Positions 6,784-15,423 of a stretch of DNA of 24,901 nt are shown here, in pieces; position 1 is the stretch's first letter, and each line of letters begins with the position of its first letter. Source of the stretch: ZC4RG29 sp964521255 (GTDB lineage Bacteria > Bacteroidota > Bacteroidia > Cytophagales > Cyclobacteriaceae). The stretch is from assembly GCA_964521255.1 (NCBI GenBank), contig CAZFRM010000045.1, forward strand, positions 1 through 24,901, written 5' to 3'. The translations under genes were made by a program, and so were the position numbers. The notes beneath the pieces were generated by a model. The model saw only the letters and a list, made by a program, of their open reading frames with translations, searched no databases and was not told the origin of the DNA.

Positions 6784-9700
6784 ATGATGGTTATACGTTT
6801 TTCTTCTATTCTCATCGTCGTGCTTTTGGTAAGTGCTTGCGGGCAAAAGGATAAGAAACTGTTTTCCATAAGAAAGGGCGCGGAAGTAGGAATTGATTTC
6901 CAAAACACCATAACCACTAATGATTCGCTAAACGCTCTGACGTTTGAATACATTTATAACGGAAGCGGTGTAGGTGTTGGAGACTTTAATAACGACGGTC
7001 TTGAAGATCTTGTTTTTGGTGGCAACCAGGTGTCGAGTAAAATCTATCTCAATAACGGTTCACTTCAATTTACTGATATCACTGAGCAGGCAGGACTTAT
7101 CACACACAGATGGATTACAGGTGTGTCTATAGTTGATATCAATCAAGATGGATTGGACGACATCTACTTTTGTGTTGCAGGTCAAACTTCTCCTGAGCAA
7201 AGAAAAAATCTTTTATATATCAATCTTGGTATTAAAAACGGGATACCGGTTTTCGAAGAATCATCAAAACAATTTGGCCTTGATGACGACAGCTACAGTA
7301 CAATGGCCGCCTTTTTTGATTATGATAAAGACGGGGATTTGGATATGTATCTTGTTAACAACTGGCTTGAGAAATTTAATCGAAATAATATCCGGCCGGT
7401 AAGAAAAAATGGAGAATCAGAAAGTACAGATAAGCTGTATCGAAATAATGGCGATGGCACATTTACTGACGTCTCGCGTGAAGCAGGAATTCTAATTGAA
7501 GGATATGGTCTTGGCGTTGTTGTCAATGACATTAACCAGGATTCATGGCCTGACGTTTATGTTTCAAATGATTTTCTTTCGAGTGATTTATTGTGGATCA
7601 ATCAAAAAGACGGAACATTCAAAAATGAGATAGGCAATTATCTTAAACATGAAACACACAATGGAATGGGAATGGATATTGCAGATTTTAATAATGACCA
7701 GCTCGATGATATTATTGTTGTTGATATGCTGCCTCCTGACCACAAGCGTCAGAAGCTAATGACGCCCGGTCAAAACTACGATCATTTTCATCTTTCCATT
7801 CAACAAGGCTTTCAACCGCAATACATGCGCAATACGCTTCAGCTAAATCGCGGAAAGTCAAATGAAGGAATGCATTTCAGTGAAATTGCTTTTATGGCAG
7901 GTGTTGCACAGACGGATTGGAGTTGGGCTCCCCTTTTTGCAGATGTCAATAATGACGGATTAAAGGATCTCTTCATCGGCAATGGCTACAGGAAAGATGT
8001 CACCGATCTGGATTTCATTTTCTTTGGTGTTAAGGGAGGAAGTCCTTTTGGCACACAAGAGGCGCGACAAAAAACGTTCAGCGAAGAACTGAAAAATCTT
8101 CCCGATGTAAAGTTGAACAACTACATATTTGAGAATACGGGAACATTGACATTTAAAGACAAAACAAAAGAATGGGGCATTGAGATTCTTACTTTTTCAA
8201 ACGGCGCTGCTTACGCAGATCTCGACAACGATGGTGATCTTGATCTGATAACTAATAATATTGATCAGGAAGTTATCATCTATGAAAACAATCTTGAGAA
8301 ATTGACTGACAAAAATAATTTCATCAGCATTAGTTGTGCGGATCATCAAAGTGTCTTTAATGAAAAGATTATTGTCTATACCAATGAAAACACGCAATCA
8401 GTCGAGCGAACACCTTACCGGGGTTTTCAATCAACTGTTACCAGGAAAGTGCATTTTGGAATTGGCAAATTAAGTAAGGTGGATTCAGTTGAAGTGTGGT
8501 GGCCAGATAGTACAGTGGCTACTTATAAAAATATTTCAGCCAATACTTTTCTCACCTTCTCAAAAAAAGATGCTGTTAAAAAAAATGTGTCCAAAAATAA
8601 AACTGAGTCTGTCAAGTTTACAAAACAGCCTACCCTCTACGTGCATAATGAAAAAAGTGTTTCCGATATAAAAACTACACGAACACTGCTTCACGAATTA
8701 TCACGGTACGGACCTTGTCTTGCCGTCGGCGATGTTAATAACGATACGTTGGATGATCTTTTTGTAGGCGGAGAGTTTGGATCGAAATCGAAATTATTCA
8801 TTCAGCAACAGGATGGAAATTTTCGGGAGGAATTTATCGCCATAGATTCATTACGTGAAGATGGAGGCGCTCATTTCTTTGATGCCGACAATGATGGCGA
8901 TATGGATCTTTATATTGCCGGGTCTTCTCCATCGGCCACAACAACCTCATCACCACATTTGCTCTATCAAAATTCCGGTAATGGAAAGTTTACAGTTTTA
9001 TCAGATGCACTCCCGGAAATACAAACATCAGCATCGTGTGTGGTAAGTGCAGATTATGATGGTGATGGTGATTTGGATTTGTTTGTAAGCGGGCGATTGA
9101 ACCCTGGTTCTTATCCATTGCCAGCACGTAGTTATTTATTGCGAAATGATCAGGGCAAATTCACAGATGTTACCCGGGAGGTAAATCCAGCGCTTGAATA
9201 TCCCGGCCTTGTTGCTTCTGCAATCTGGACAGACATTAATCTTGACGGGCGTCCTGATCTTGTATTGGCTGGCGAATGGATGCCTATCCGCATCTTCAAA
9301 AATACAGGTGATACGTTTGAAGAAATCACCAAAGAACTAGGACTTAATGAATCCAATGGTTGGTGGAATTGTATTAAGGCTGCTGATCTAAACGGTGATG
9401 GTTATCCGGAAATTATTGCCGGCAACACGGGAAGAAATTCTTACTTCAAGCCGACAATTAAAGAACCGGTAAAAATCTTTGCAAAAGATTTCGACAATAA
9501 TGGTTCAATCGATCCGCTTGTTACGTATTACAATCCTGTAGAGGAAAAAAGGTTCCTGGTGCATAACAGGCTTACCGTTATTGATCAGATTCCTGTGATA
9601 AAGAAAAAATTTGAAACGTTCACGCAATATGCCATTACACCGTTTGAAGATATATTCAATGAAAGTGATCTCAATGGAGTCTATGTGGGAAATGCTTTCA

Positions 9701-10083
9701 TATTAGCCTCATGTATTTTGATCAATAAAGAAGGAAAATCGTTTGACCTCATTGAGCTTCCTGAAATTTCTCAAATCTCTACAATAAATGATGTATTAGT
9801 TGAAGATATTAATAACGATGGTTTTAAAGATATCATCCTTGTTGGCAATAATTATGCACAGGAAACACTCTTTGGAATGTATGATGCTTCAGTGGGTACT
9901 ATTCTACTGGGCGATGGCAAAATGAATTGGACAAGCTTAAGTCCGTCGCAAACAGAATTTATCGCAAGCAAGGACGCCAAAATGATCAGGATTCTAAAAA
10001 CAAAGTCAGGCCGGAAAATAGTAATTTCCAATAACAACGATGCGCTTGATGTTTTCAATATTTCTCGACAGCCGTCATTCTGA
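6784..10083 (+). CDS. CRTAC1-type lipoprotein with VCBS/FG-GAP repeats and an ASPIC/UnbV domain
   Basis: A 1,099-residue lipoprotein: the leader ends in the lipobox LVSACG (Cys19), so it should be lipid-anchored, probably on the cell surface. At least fourteen Asp-rich repeat loops of the type DFNNDGLED, DYDKDGDLD, DADNDGDMD and DYDGDGDLD are spread along the chain, as in FG-GAP/VCBS beta-propeller blades that bind calcium. An ASPIC/UnbV domain lies at about 509-596 (HFGIGKLSKVDSVEVWWPD). Length and order match the large CRTAC1 proteins that commonly sit beside susC/susD in Bacteroidota; their exact role is unsettled, with surface binding or adhesion most likely. ATG 6784 is immediately followed by a second ATG at 6787. 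The last codons and the TGA fall inside a 12-bp inverted repeat (see 10073-10291), so the C-terminus may be remodelled by that insertion. Confidence 0.93.
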   Translation: MMVIRFSSILIVVLLVSACGQKDKKLFSIRKGAEVGIDFQNTITTNDSLNALTFEYIYNGSGVGVGDFNNDGLEDLVFGGNQVSSKIYLNNGSLQFTDITEQAGLITHRWITGVSIVDINQDGLDDIYFCVAGQTSPEQRKNLLYINLGIKNGIPVFEESSKQFGLDDDSYSTMAAFFDYDKDGDLDMYLVNNWLEKFNRNNIRPVRKNGESESTDKLYRNNGDGTFTDVSREAGILIEGYGLGVVVNDINQDSWPDVYVSNDFLSSDLLWINQKDGTFKNEIGNYLKHETHNGMGMDIADFNNDQLDDIIVVDMLPPDHKRQKLMTPGQNYDHFHLSIQQGFQPQYMRNTLQLNRGKSNEGMHFSEIAFMAGVAQTDWSWAPLFADVNNDGLKDLFIGNGYRKDVTDLDFIFFGVKGGSPFGTQEARQKTFSEELKNLPDVKLNNYIFENTGTLTFKDKTKEWGIEILTFSNGAAYADLDNDGDLDLITNNIDQEVIIYENNLEKLTDKNNFISISCADHQSVFNEKIIVYTNENTQSVERTPYRGFQSTVTRKVHFGIGKLSKVDSVEVWWPDSTVATYKNISANTFLTFSKKDAVKKNVSKNKTESVKFTKQPTLYVHNEKSVSDIKTTRTLLHELSRYGPCLAVGDVNNDTLDDLFVGGEFGSKSKLFIQQQDGNFREEFIAIDSLREDGGAHFFDADNDGDMDLYIAGSSPSATTTSSPHLLYQNSGNGKFTVLSDALPEIQTSASCVVSADYDGDGDLDLFVSGRLNPGSYPLPARSYLLRNDQGKFTDVTREVNPALEYPGLVASAIWTDINLDGRPDLVLAGEWMPIRIFKNTGDTFEEITKELGLNESNGWWNCIKAADLNGDGYPEIIAGNTGRNSYFKPTIKEPVKIFAKDFDNNGSIDPLVTYYNPVEEKRFLVHNRLTVIDQIPVIKKKFETFTQYAITPFEDIFNESDLNGVYVGNAFILASCILINKEGKSFDLIELPEISQISTINDVLVEDINNDGFKDIILVGNNYAQETLFGMYDASVGTILLGDGKMNWTSLSPSQTEFIASKDAKMIRILKTKSGRKIVISNNNDALDVFNISRQPSF

Positions 10084-10291
10084 GCAAGGCCATGTGTGGT
10101 GGAAAGCGGGGAGCGAACCTGCTGCCGCTGCGCTGGCTTATGCCTGGCAGGCAGGGAATTCCAATTGAAACATAAATTGCTTTCAAGGGAAACACTTGTA
10201 TTCAAAGAACTCCTTCGAAGTAGTGCACGAATTAGGATTGGGGATTCTTCGTTCGCACAAATGCCACGCACATCCGCCACTCAGAATGACG
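10073..10291. repeat. Element of about 219 bp with perfect 12-bp inverted ends
   Basis: The ends are cgtcattctgag (10073-10084) and ctcagaatgacg (10280-10291). Inside is a second inverted repeat, cctgctgcc (10118-10126) and ggcaggcagg (10146-10155), with the palindrome gcctg-g-caggc at 10142-10152, and a ggattcttcgttcgc motif at 10237-10256. The gtcattctgagc / gattcttcg combination is familiar as a dispersed intergenic repeat in Bacteroidota (recalled, not searched). No target-site duplication is visible at its edges (cagc on the left, atta on the right). It contains no gene. Its left end forms the stop codon of the CRTAC1 gene. Confidence 0.75.
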
Positions 10292-10317
10292 ATTAATAAG
10301 GGGGATTCTAATACCGT

Positions 10318-10346
10318 AAAAAAAAGCCCCGGTAAAAAACTGGAGC
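10318..10346 (-). terminator. Rho-independent terminator for the susC-susD transcript
   Basis: On the minus strand, gctccagt pairs with accggggc across a ttttt loop (one wobble pair and one mismatch), followed directly by eight T. It stands about 137 bases after the susD stop codon, with no gene between. This is the only classical hairpin plus T-run I found in the window. Confidence 0.6.
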
Positions 10347-10360
10347 CACTCAACTAAAAT

Positions 10361-10388
10361 CAAATTACCCAACTTACCTGGTAATTTG
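10361..10388. terminator. Perfect 9-bp inverted repeat in the convergent gap
   Basis: The arms caaattacc (10361-10369) and ggtaatttg (10380-10388) enclose a 10-base loop. It lies between the ends of the CRTAC1 gene and susD and may serve as a bidirectional transcript end. It has no strong T-run on either side, so the role is uncertain. Confidence 0.35.
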
Positions 10389-10422
10389 TTTATCGTTAAA
10401 CTCAGGAACACAAAACCTGATA

Positions 10423-10468
10423 ATCAGTTACCAGCTAAGTGTCTTTATCAACTTTGCTGATAACTGAT
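10423..10468 (-). terminator. Stem-loop just after susD
   Basis: The arms atcagtta (10423-10430) and taactgat (10461-10468) are perfect. The stem can be extended inward by agc/gct (10433-10435 and 10456-10458) after a 2x2 internal loop. On the minus strand it follows the susD stop by 14 bases, so it would form at the 3' end of the susD message; protection or termination are both possible. No T-run follows. Confidence 0.35.
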
Positions 10469-10482
10469 AGTAGCTAACTTAA

Positions 10483-11988
10483 TTAATATCCCGGGTTCTG
10501 CGTTACGTTTGGATTAACATCCGTTTCTGAATTTGGGATAGGAAAATTAATATGCTTGCCGGAAACAAAACCTATATCATTCGGAAGCGCCGAATCAAAG
10601 AAGTTGTTATCCAGTGTAATCATTCCTGCCATGTGCCAACGCCTGAGATCAAACCATCTTTGTCCTTCTCCCGCTAGTTCCATCAAACGTTCGTCCATGA
10701 TCCATTGGCGGATTACGTTTCGGTCTGATTCGCCAGTAGCCCTATCGGCAGGTGACGCTCCTGCTCCTCTTGCTCTCACCCTGATCTGATTGATCAAAGC
10801 TATAGCATCTGCTGTAGAGCCTCCCGATTCATTCAGCGCTTCCGCTTTCAATAATAATACATCAGCATAACGCAATATTCTTGGATTATTTGCAGAAGAA
10901 GATCCCCCTTGATTCTGTTGATCTCGGGTAACATACTTTTTAAAATTGCGCGTGTCTGGTTCAAGGGAAAGATTCAATCGTGGATCATTTGGATCAAAAA
11001 TGTTCACCAACTTTTGTGTAGCTGTAAATCTAGCCTTTCCAAAAAGATTGAATTGATCACTGTAAAAGCCCCAAAAGACAGACAGGGCTCCAACGGCATT
11101 GTCAAAGTCATTCGGTAACCACACATTATCATCCGCGAATGCCTGCGTTGCCTGGTACTCAAACAATGACTCTGCATTGTTCTCGGTATCGGCGGCAAAA
11201 TTATCATCATAGGCATCGACAAGAGAAACACCGGAGATTTTATCAAACGCTGTTATTGCTGCCTGGAAATCTGCAGCGGCCCCGGAAACTGTGCCTCTGA
11301 AAACAAGGCATTTTCCCAGTAGCCCGTTAGCTGAATTGCTGGTAACGCGTCCTTTGTTAATGTCATTCCAGGAAGGAGGCAATAAATCTGCTGCTTCTGT
11401 CAGGTCAATAATAGCCTGATCCAGCAATTGCGTTCCTGAAGAACTCGGAGGCGTAGTTTGATCAAGGATTGTAACCCGCTCCGTAACCAGCGGCGCAGTA
11501 CCAAAAACATTCCACAACAAATAGTAACCATAGGCTCTTAAAAATAACACCTCGCCTCTGTGGTATTCTCTCAGGTTAGGAGTTACATAAATTCCATCTT
11601 CCACCGCTTCATTTTTATCAAGAATTACATTTGCTCTTGCAATCAACTGGTAAGCTGCGGTATAGAAATAGCTTATCCTTCCACTACTGGAATTAATGTT
11701 AGAAAATATTTCAAATTCATCCTGGCCTGCTGTAGTGATATCATCTCCCGGCAGATACACAACCGGCACTACACAATTATCCTGACCACCATTGTACCAA
11801 AAGAAATCCGTTAGCTTGGCGTAGGCTCCGTAAATCGCACGCTCAAATTCTATCTCTTCACTAAAATAAGAATCTTCCGTAGGGCCACCGGGCTCAATAT
11901 CAAGCCTTGACTCATTACATCCATTAAATGCAAGGAAAATCAAAAGTGCTGCTAATAATATTTTTTTCGTTTTCATTTGTCTTGTCAT
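10483..11988 (-). CDS. susD: SusD/RagB-family nutrient-binding outer-membrane lipoprotein
   Basis: A 501-residue protein with a lipoprotein leader ending FNGC (Cys24), then LDIEPGGPTEDSYFS as is typical of SusD starts. The helical TPR-like core includes LREYHRGEVLFLRAYGYYLL, a hallmark of the family (the EVLFLRA-YY motif). The C-terminal RagB/SusD part has RILRYADVLLLKAEALNE, INQIRVRAR, and the ERLMELAGEGQRWFDLRRW motif, ending in NPNVTQNPGY. Known role: lid on the SusC barrel that captures oligosaccharides or other large nutrients at the cell surface. Its ATG follows the susC TAA with no spacer, so the pair is one transcription unit with coupled translation. A second ATG at 11976 would give a slightly shorter leader. 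The substrate cannot be read from the sequence. Confidence 0.95.
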   Translation of the reverse strand: MTRQMKTKKILLAALLIFLAFNGCNESRLDIEPGGPTEDSYFSEEIEFERAIYGAYAKLTDFFWYNGGQDNCVVPVVYLPGDDITTAGQDEFEIFSNINSSSGRISYFYTAAYQLIARANVILDKNEAVEDGIYVTPNLREYHRGEVLFLRAYGYYLLWNVFGTAPLVTERVTILDQTTPPSSSGTQLLDQAIIDLTEAADLLPPSWNDINKGRVTSNSANGLLGKCLVFRGTVSGAAADFQAAITAFDKISGVSLVDAYDDNFAADTENNAESLFEYQATQAFADDNVWLPNDFDNAVGALSVFWGFYSDQFNLFGKARFTATQKLVNIFDPNDPRLNLSLEPDTRNFKKYVTRDQQNQGGSSSANNPRILRYADVLLLKAEALNESGGSTADAIALINQIRVRARGAGASPADRATGESDRNVIRQWIMDERLMELAGEGQRWFDLRRWHMAGMITLDNNFFDSALPNDIGFVSGKHINFPIPNSETDVNPNVTQNPGY

Positions 11989-14900
11989 TTAGAATGTTGC
12001 ATTAAGACCAACCGTTACTTGCCTTAGTATAGGAACAATACCACCCGTACTGGGATCATTTGGATCCGTTTCCGGATCTATTCCTTCCCAATCCGTGAAA
12101 GTCAACAGGTTTGTTCCGCTTACAAATATTCTCACACGTTGTATGGCATTGGTTTTTTGCAACAAGCTTGAGGGAAGGGAGTATCCCAGTTGAACATTTT
12201 TCAATCGCAAAAAGCCAGCATCTTCAACAAAACGATCTGACATGCGGGTGTTACTATTCGGATCATCGCGCACAGCACGAGGCATTGAAGTAGAAGGATT
12301 ATCAACCGTCCACCGATTTAAAGTAGATGTCCATTGGTTAGCGCCTGTACTGGACATTGCTTCCCCACCGGCGCGTGAGTTGTTATACTTTTGTACATCA
12401 CCAACGCCCTGGAAGAATATTGACAAATCGAAATTTTTAAAACCAAAGGAAAGATTTAGTCCATAATAATATCCGGCTATTGTCTTTCCTATGAATGTGC
12501 GGTCATTACTATTGACAATACTGTCAGGAACCGGGTTTATGAACTCTCCTGCGCTCGGACTTCCATTAATATCCTGGAAATAAATATCACCAGGCTGTTG
12601 ATTGTTGGTTCCAACTCCGTCTTCATAAATTTCCTTCCACGCTGCAATTTCTTCAGTTGATTGAAATATACCATCTACTTTGTGTCCCCACAAATATCCA
12701 ATCGGGTAGCCTTCCTGAATTCTTCCAAACTCATCGCCTATTGGATTTCCGCGATACATAGTCTCTACCCTGTTCCTCACTGTCGTAAGGTTCGCGGATG
12801 CATTGAAGGTCAGCTCACCAAAAACATTATTGTAGCCTAGCTGCAATTCCACACCGTTGTTACGAACATTGCCGATATTTAAATCAGTGGGTGATTCAAT
12901 ACCAGAGTTTGGTGGCAGTGAAACATTCTGTATGATGCCCTCCGTATAGCGACTGTAATACTCTGCAGTCAGCGTAATATGATTGCTAAACATAGTTGCA
13001 TCAAAACCAATGTTTGTAGTCCTTACGCGTTCCCACGATAATTCAAAATTTGGAAAATTGGGAAGTCGTACACCCTGAAGTTGTGTACCAAAAGGATTTC
13101 CATTTCCAGAACCCAAGGCATAGTCGGGTTGAGATTGAACGCTGGACAAATAAGCAAATCCTTGAGTAGTGTAATTATTACCCAATTCTCCCCAACCAGC
13201 TCTTAGTTTGAGATCGCTTATAATATTTGTGTTCACAGATTGAAAGAAGTTCTCACCACTGATTCTCCACGCCGCCGCAAAGGAAGGAAATGTTCCCCAT
13301 CTATAACCTGGAGCAAATAATGAAGACCCATCACGTCTTACCGTTGCATCAAAATAATATTTGTCCTTGAACTTATAGCTGACCCTGGCCAAATAGCCCT
13401 GAAGCACTTGTGGCCTTCGTCCGGTGAATGTTCCATTAAAAGGTGGATTGTTCCCTACATTGCGAAGGTCTGGATCGGTATAATTTATCTGACCTGACGA
13501 CGCATCGGTGAATCGCCATGTCGATTCCTGGTCCATAGCGCTGAGAAGAACATCAATATTATGATCGCCAAAACTTTTATTATAATTAATGGTAAACTCT
13601 TTTAAAAGATTCACATTTCTGCTCTGACGCTCTCCATACGACCCTTTGGCAGTTCCGTCATGTCCTGAATAAGGATTGCCCGGTGTTTGTGAAAACCGGT
13701 AGCCTGCATATTCACTCCACTCCTTTCTCAAATTAAAATAATAGTCACCGCTAATGGTACCCTTAAACTTCAATCCTTTAATCGGTTCTACCTGCAAATA
13801 AACATTACCTATAGTTCTAAAAAGATCAAAACTCCTATCGCCAAAGTCTTGCATAGCGAATACGTTACCTCGCGTTGCAGGCCCCCATAAATAAACCGGA
13901 TCACCATCGAAATTATACTTAGGCCCCGCGTTTACCAGGTCAAGATCAAAATCCGGGTTTTCTACAAATTGCGCTGTTACTGAAGGAGCATAACCAGTAA
14001 CGTCGTTCGCATCATAAATTGGTTGCCATGGAGGTGCAGTAGCAACATAGGTCAGATCTGTTCCTGTATTATCCAATGCTTTATTGTAAGCAAGACGAAG
14101 ATTCATACCGGTTTCAAGATAACGTCCGATCTTGCTGGTAACATTTGACGTCAGTGTGATGCGCTCGAGATAATTTTCTATTAATGATCCTTCTGTTCTG
14201 CCATACCCACCCGAGACAAAATAATTCGTGCTTTCACTGCCACCTGAAACACGCAGACTGTAATCTTCGATAACTGCACTGCTGTTTAATAATTTATCCT
14301 GCCAATTGTATGTAGGGCTATTGCCCAGGTACGCCGGGTCGCCCTCAATAAATTCAGCAGGCGGATTAATGGCATTGTTAGCATAGGCCTCCTGATAGAG
14401 GTTAGTGTAATCCCCTGTATTCAGCATTTCAAATTTCTTGGCCACATCCTGCACACCACGCTGCGCGCTGAATTCAACTGTTGGCGTTCCGGTCTTTCCT
14501 TTTTTTGTTGTAATAAGTATTACACCATTAGAAGCACGCACACCATAGATGGCAGAAGCAGAGGCATCTTTCAAAACAGAAATTGATTCTATATCATTGG
14601 GATTAATAGAAGCCATAATGTTAATGGGAGAACGTACATCCTGATCGCCTGCAAAACCACTGCTGGCGCCACCTTCAATTATGGGTATGCCATCAATCAC
14701 ATAAAGCGGTGATGAGTATCCCCACGTTGCTACACCGCGTATTTGTACATTAGGCCTTGCAAATGGGCTCCCGCTCGTATTGCCAATGTAAACGCCGGCC
14801 ATTCTTCCCTGCATAGCCAGTTCGGGAGTCATGGTAACAGTCTTAGTGATCTCCTCGCTATCCATTGTCGAAATGGCCCCGGTCAAATCTTTCTTCTCCC

Positions 14901-15231
14901 GTTCACCGTAACCAATAACAACTACCTCGCTAAGCTGTTGTGCCGATGCAGGCATGGCAAGATCAATTGAATTGCGCTCCCCTACCAGAACCTCTTGTGT
15001 TTCAAAACCGATAAAGGAGAAAATCAGAACTTCTTCTGATGAAGCATTAATGGAATAATTGCCATTAGCATCTGCAGCCGTACCACGCGTTGTTCCTTTC
15101 ACCAGGACGGATACACCCGGTAGCGGCGTGCCATCTGAAGCATCCGTTACCTTCCCGGTAATACTTCGTTGCTGAGCATACAATGTTGCTGCCATTAAGA
15201 GGCAGCATCCTAACAGTAAATACTTTTTCAT
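11989..15231 (-). CDS. susC: SusC/RagA-family TonB-dependent outer-membrane transporter
   Basis: Predicted 1,080 residues. Signal peptide of about 20 residues ending LYAQ. A carboxypeptidase-regulatory-like beta-sandwich domain lies at about 23-97 (ITGKVTDASDGTPLPGVSV, then GNYSI and LIFSFIGFE). A plug domain follows at about 110-230 with ELAMQGRMAGVYI, VQIRGVATWG, PLYVIDGIPI and the family signature SISVLKDASASAIYGVRASN, then GVILITTKKG. The rest is a 22-strand barrel ending in an aromatic residue (VTVGLNATF), as needed for outer-membrane assembly. Known role: energy-dependent import of the ligand captured by SusD. It is the first gene of the susC-susD unit and diverges from a GntR regulator across a 192-bp region with a palindrome. 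No anti-sigma/sigma pair is present, so control is probably by that regulator. Confidence 0.96.
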   Translation of the reverse strand: MKKYLLLGCCLLMAATLYAQQRSITGKVTDASDGTPLPGVSVLVKGTTRGTAADANGNYSINASSEEVLIFSFIGFETQEVLVGERNSIDLAMPASAQQLSEVVVIGYGEREKKDLTGAISTMDSEEITKTVTMTPELAMQGRMAGVYIGNTSGSPFARPNVQIRGVATWGYSSPLYVIDGIPIIEGGASSGFAGDQDVRSPINIMASINPNDIESISVLKDASASAIYGVRASNGVILITTKKGKTGTPTVEFSAQRGVQDVAKKFEMLNTGDYTNLYQEAYANNAINPPAEFIEGDPAYLGNSPTYNWQDKLLNSSAVIEDYSLRVSGGSESTNYFVSGGYGRTEGSLIENYLERITLTSNVTSKIGRYLETGMNLRLAYNKALDNTGTDLTYVATAPPWQPIYDANDVTGYAPSVTAQFVENPDFDLDLVNAGPKYNFDGDPVYLWGPATRGNVFAMQDFGDRSFDLFRTIGNVYLQVEPIKGLKFKGTISGDYYFNLRKEWSEYAGYRFSQTPGNPYSGHDGTAKGSYGERQSRNVNLLKEFTINYNKSFGDHNIDVLLSAMDQESTWRFTDASSGQINYTDPDLRNVGNNPPFNGTFTGRRPQVLQGYLARVSYKFKDKYYFDATVRRDGSSLFAPGYRWGTFPSFAAAWRISGENFFQSVNTNIISDLKLRAGWGELGNNYTTQGFAYLSSVQSQPDYALGSGNGNPFGTQLQGVRLPNFPNFELSWERVRTTNIGFDATMFSNHITLTAEYYSRYTEGIIQNVSLPPNSGIESPTDLNIGNVRNNGVELQLGYNNVFGELTFNASANLTTVRNRVETMYRGNPIGDEFGRIQEGYPIGYLWGHKVDGIFQSTEEIAAWKEIYEDGVGTNNQQPGDIYFQDINGSPSAGEFINPVPDSIVNSNDRTFIGKTIAGYYYGLNLSFGFKNFDLSIFFQGVGDVQKYNNSRAGGEAMSSTGANQWTSTLNRWTVDNPSTSMPRAVRDDPNSNTRMSDRFVEDAGFLRLKNVQLGYSLPSSLLQKTNAIQRVRIFVSGTNLLTFTDWEGIDPETDPNDPSTGGIVPILRQVTVGLNATF

Positions 15232-15264
15232 ATGTGGTGATTGAGTTTATGATTGCACTAAATT

Positions 15265-15306
15265 GATACATACTATACTTACGCTTATCCTGTCCTATCA
15301 TGTATC
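15265..15306. promoter_or_regulatory. 7-bp inverted repeat in the susC-gntR control region
   Basis: The arms gatacat (15265-15271) and atgtatc (15300-15306) flank 28 bases. The right arm touches the left edge of the stronger palindrome at 15304-15321. It lies 34-75 bases upstream of the susC start, so it could be a secondary regulatory site or part of the 5' leader. Evidence is symmetry only. Confidence 0.3.
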
Positions 15307-15321
15307 GAATGAACATTCGAT
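15304..15321. promoter_or_regulatory. Candidate GntR operator: 18-bp perfect palindrome
   Basis: The site atcgaatg-aa-cattcgat is perfectly symmetric and stands in the shared 192-bp region between susC (start 15231) and gntR (start 15424). GntR-family dimers bind such palindromes, commonly next to their own gene. Its place 73 bases from the susC start and about 100 from the gntR start would allow control of both. Binding by the neighbouring regulator is inference. Confidence 0.55.
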
Positions 15322-15383
15322 TACACTTTTTTGTTTAGTAAATTTTTTTCTTCACTTTTCAGTCGCATAATTCACCACAATGC

Positions 15384-15400
15384 AGCACAGCACAGCACAG
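15384..15400. repeat. Pentanucleotide tandem repeat (agcac x3 plus ag) in the gntR leader
   Basis: Three exact units of agcac (15384-15398) continue into ag. They lie 24-40 bases before the gntR start and inside a short upstream open frame (ATG 15380, stop TAG 15440-15442) that overlaps the gntR start in another frame. Gain or loss of a unit would change the frame of that upstream ATG relative to gntR. Confidence 0.6.
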
Positions 15401-15423
15401 GTAACTTATCTAACACTACCCTT

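Noticed and set aside
9852..10280. 142-residue minus-strand frame
   Set aside because: Its 3' half is antisense to the CRTAC1 gene and the rest lies in the TIR-bounded repeat element.
15232..15423. Bacteroidota -33/-7 promoter (TTTG / TAnnTTTG) for susC or gntR
   Set aside because: Near matches exist on both strands, but none has both elements at a proper distance, so no promoter is called.
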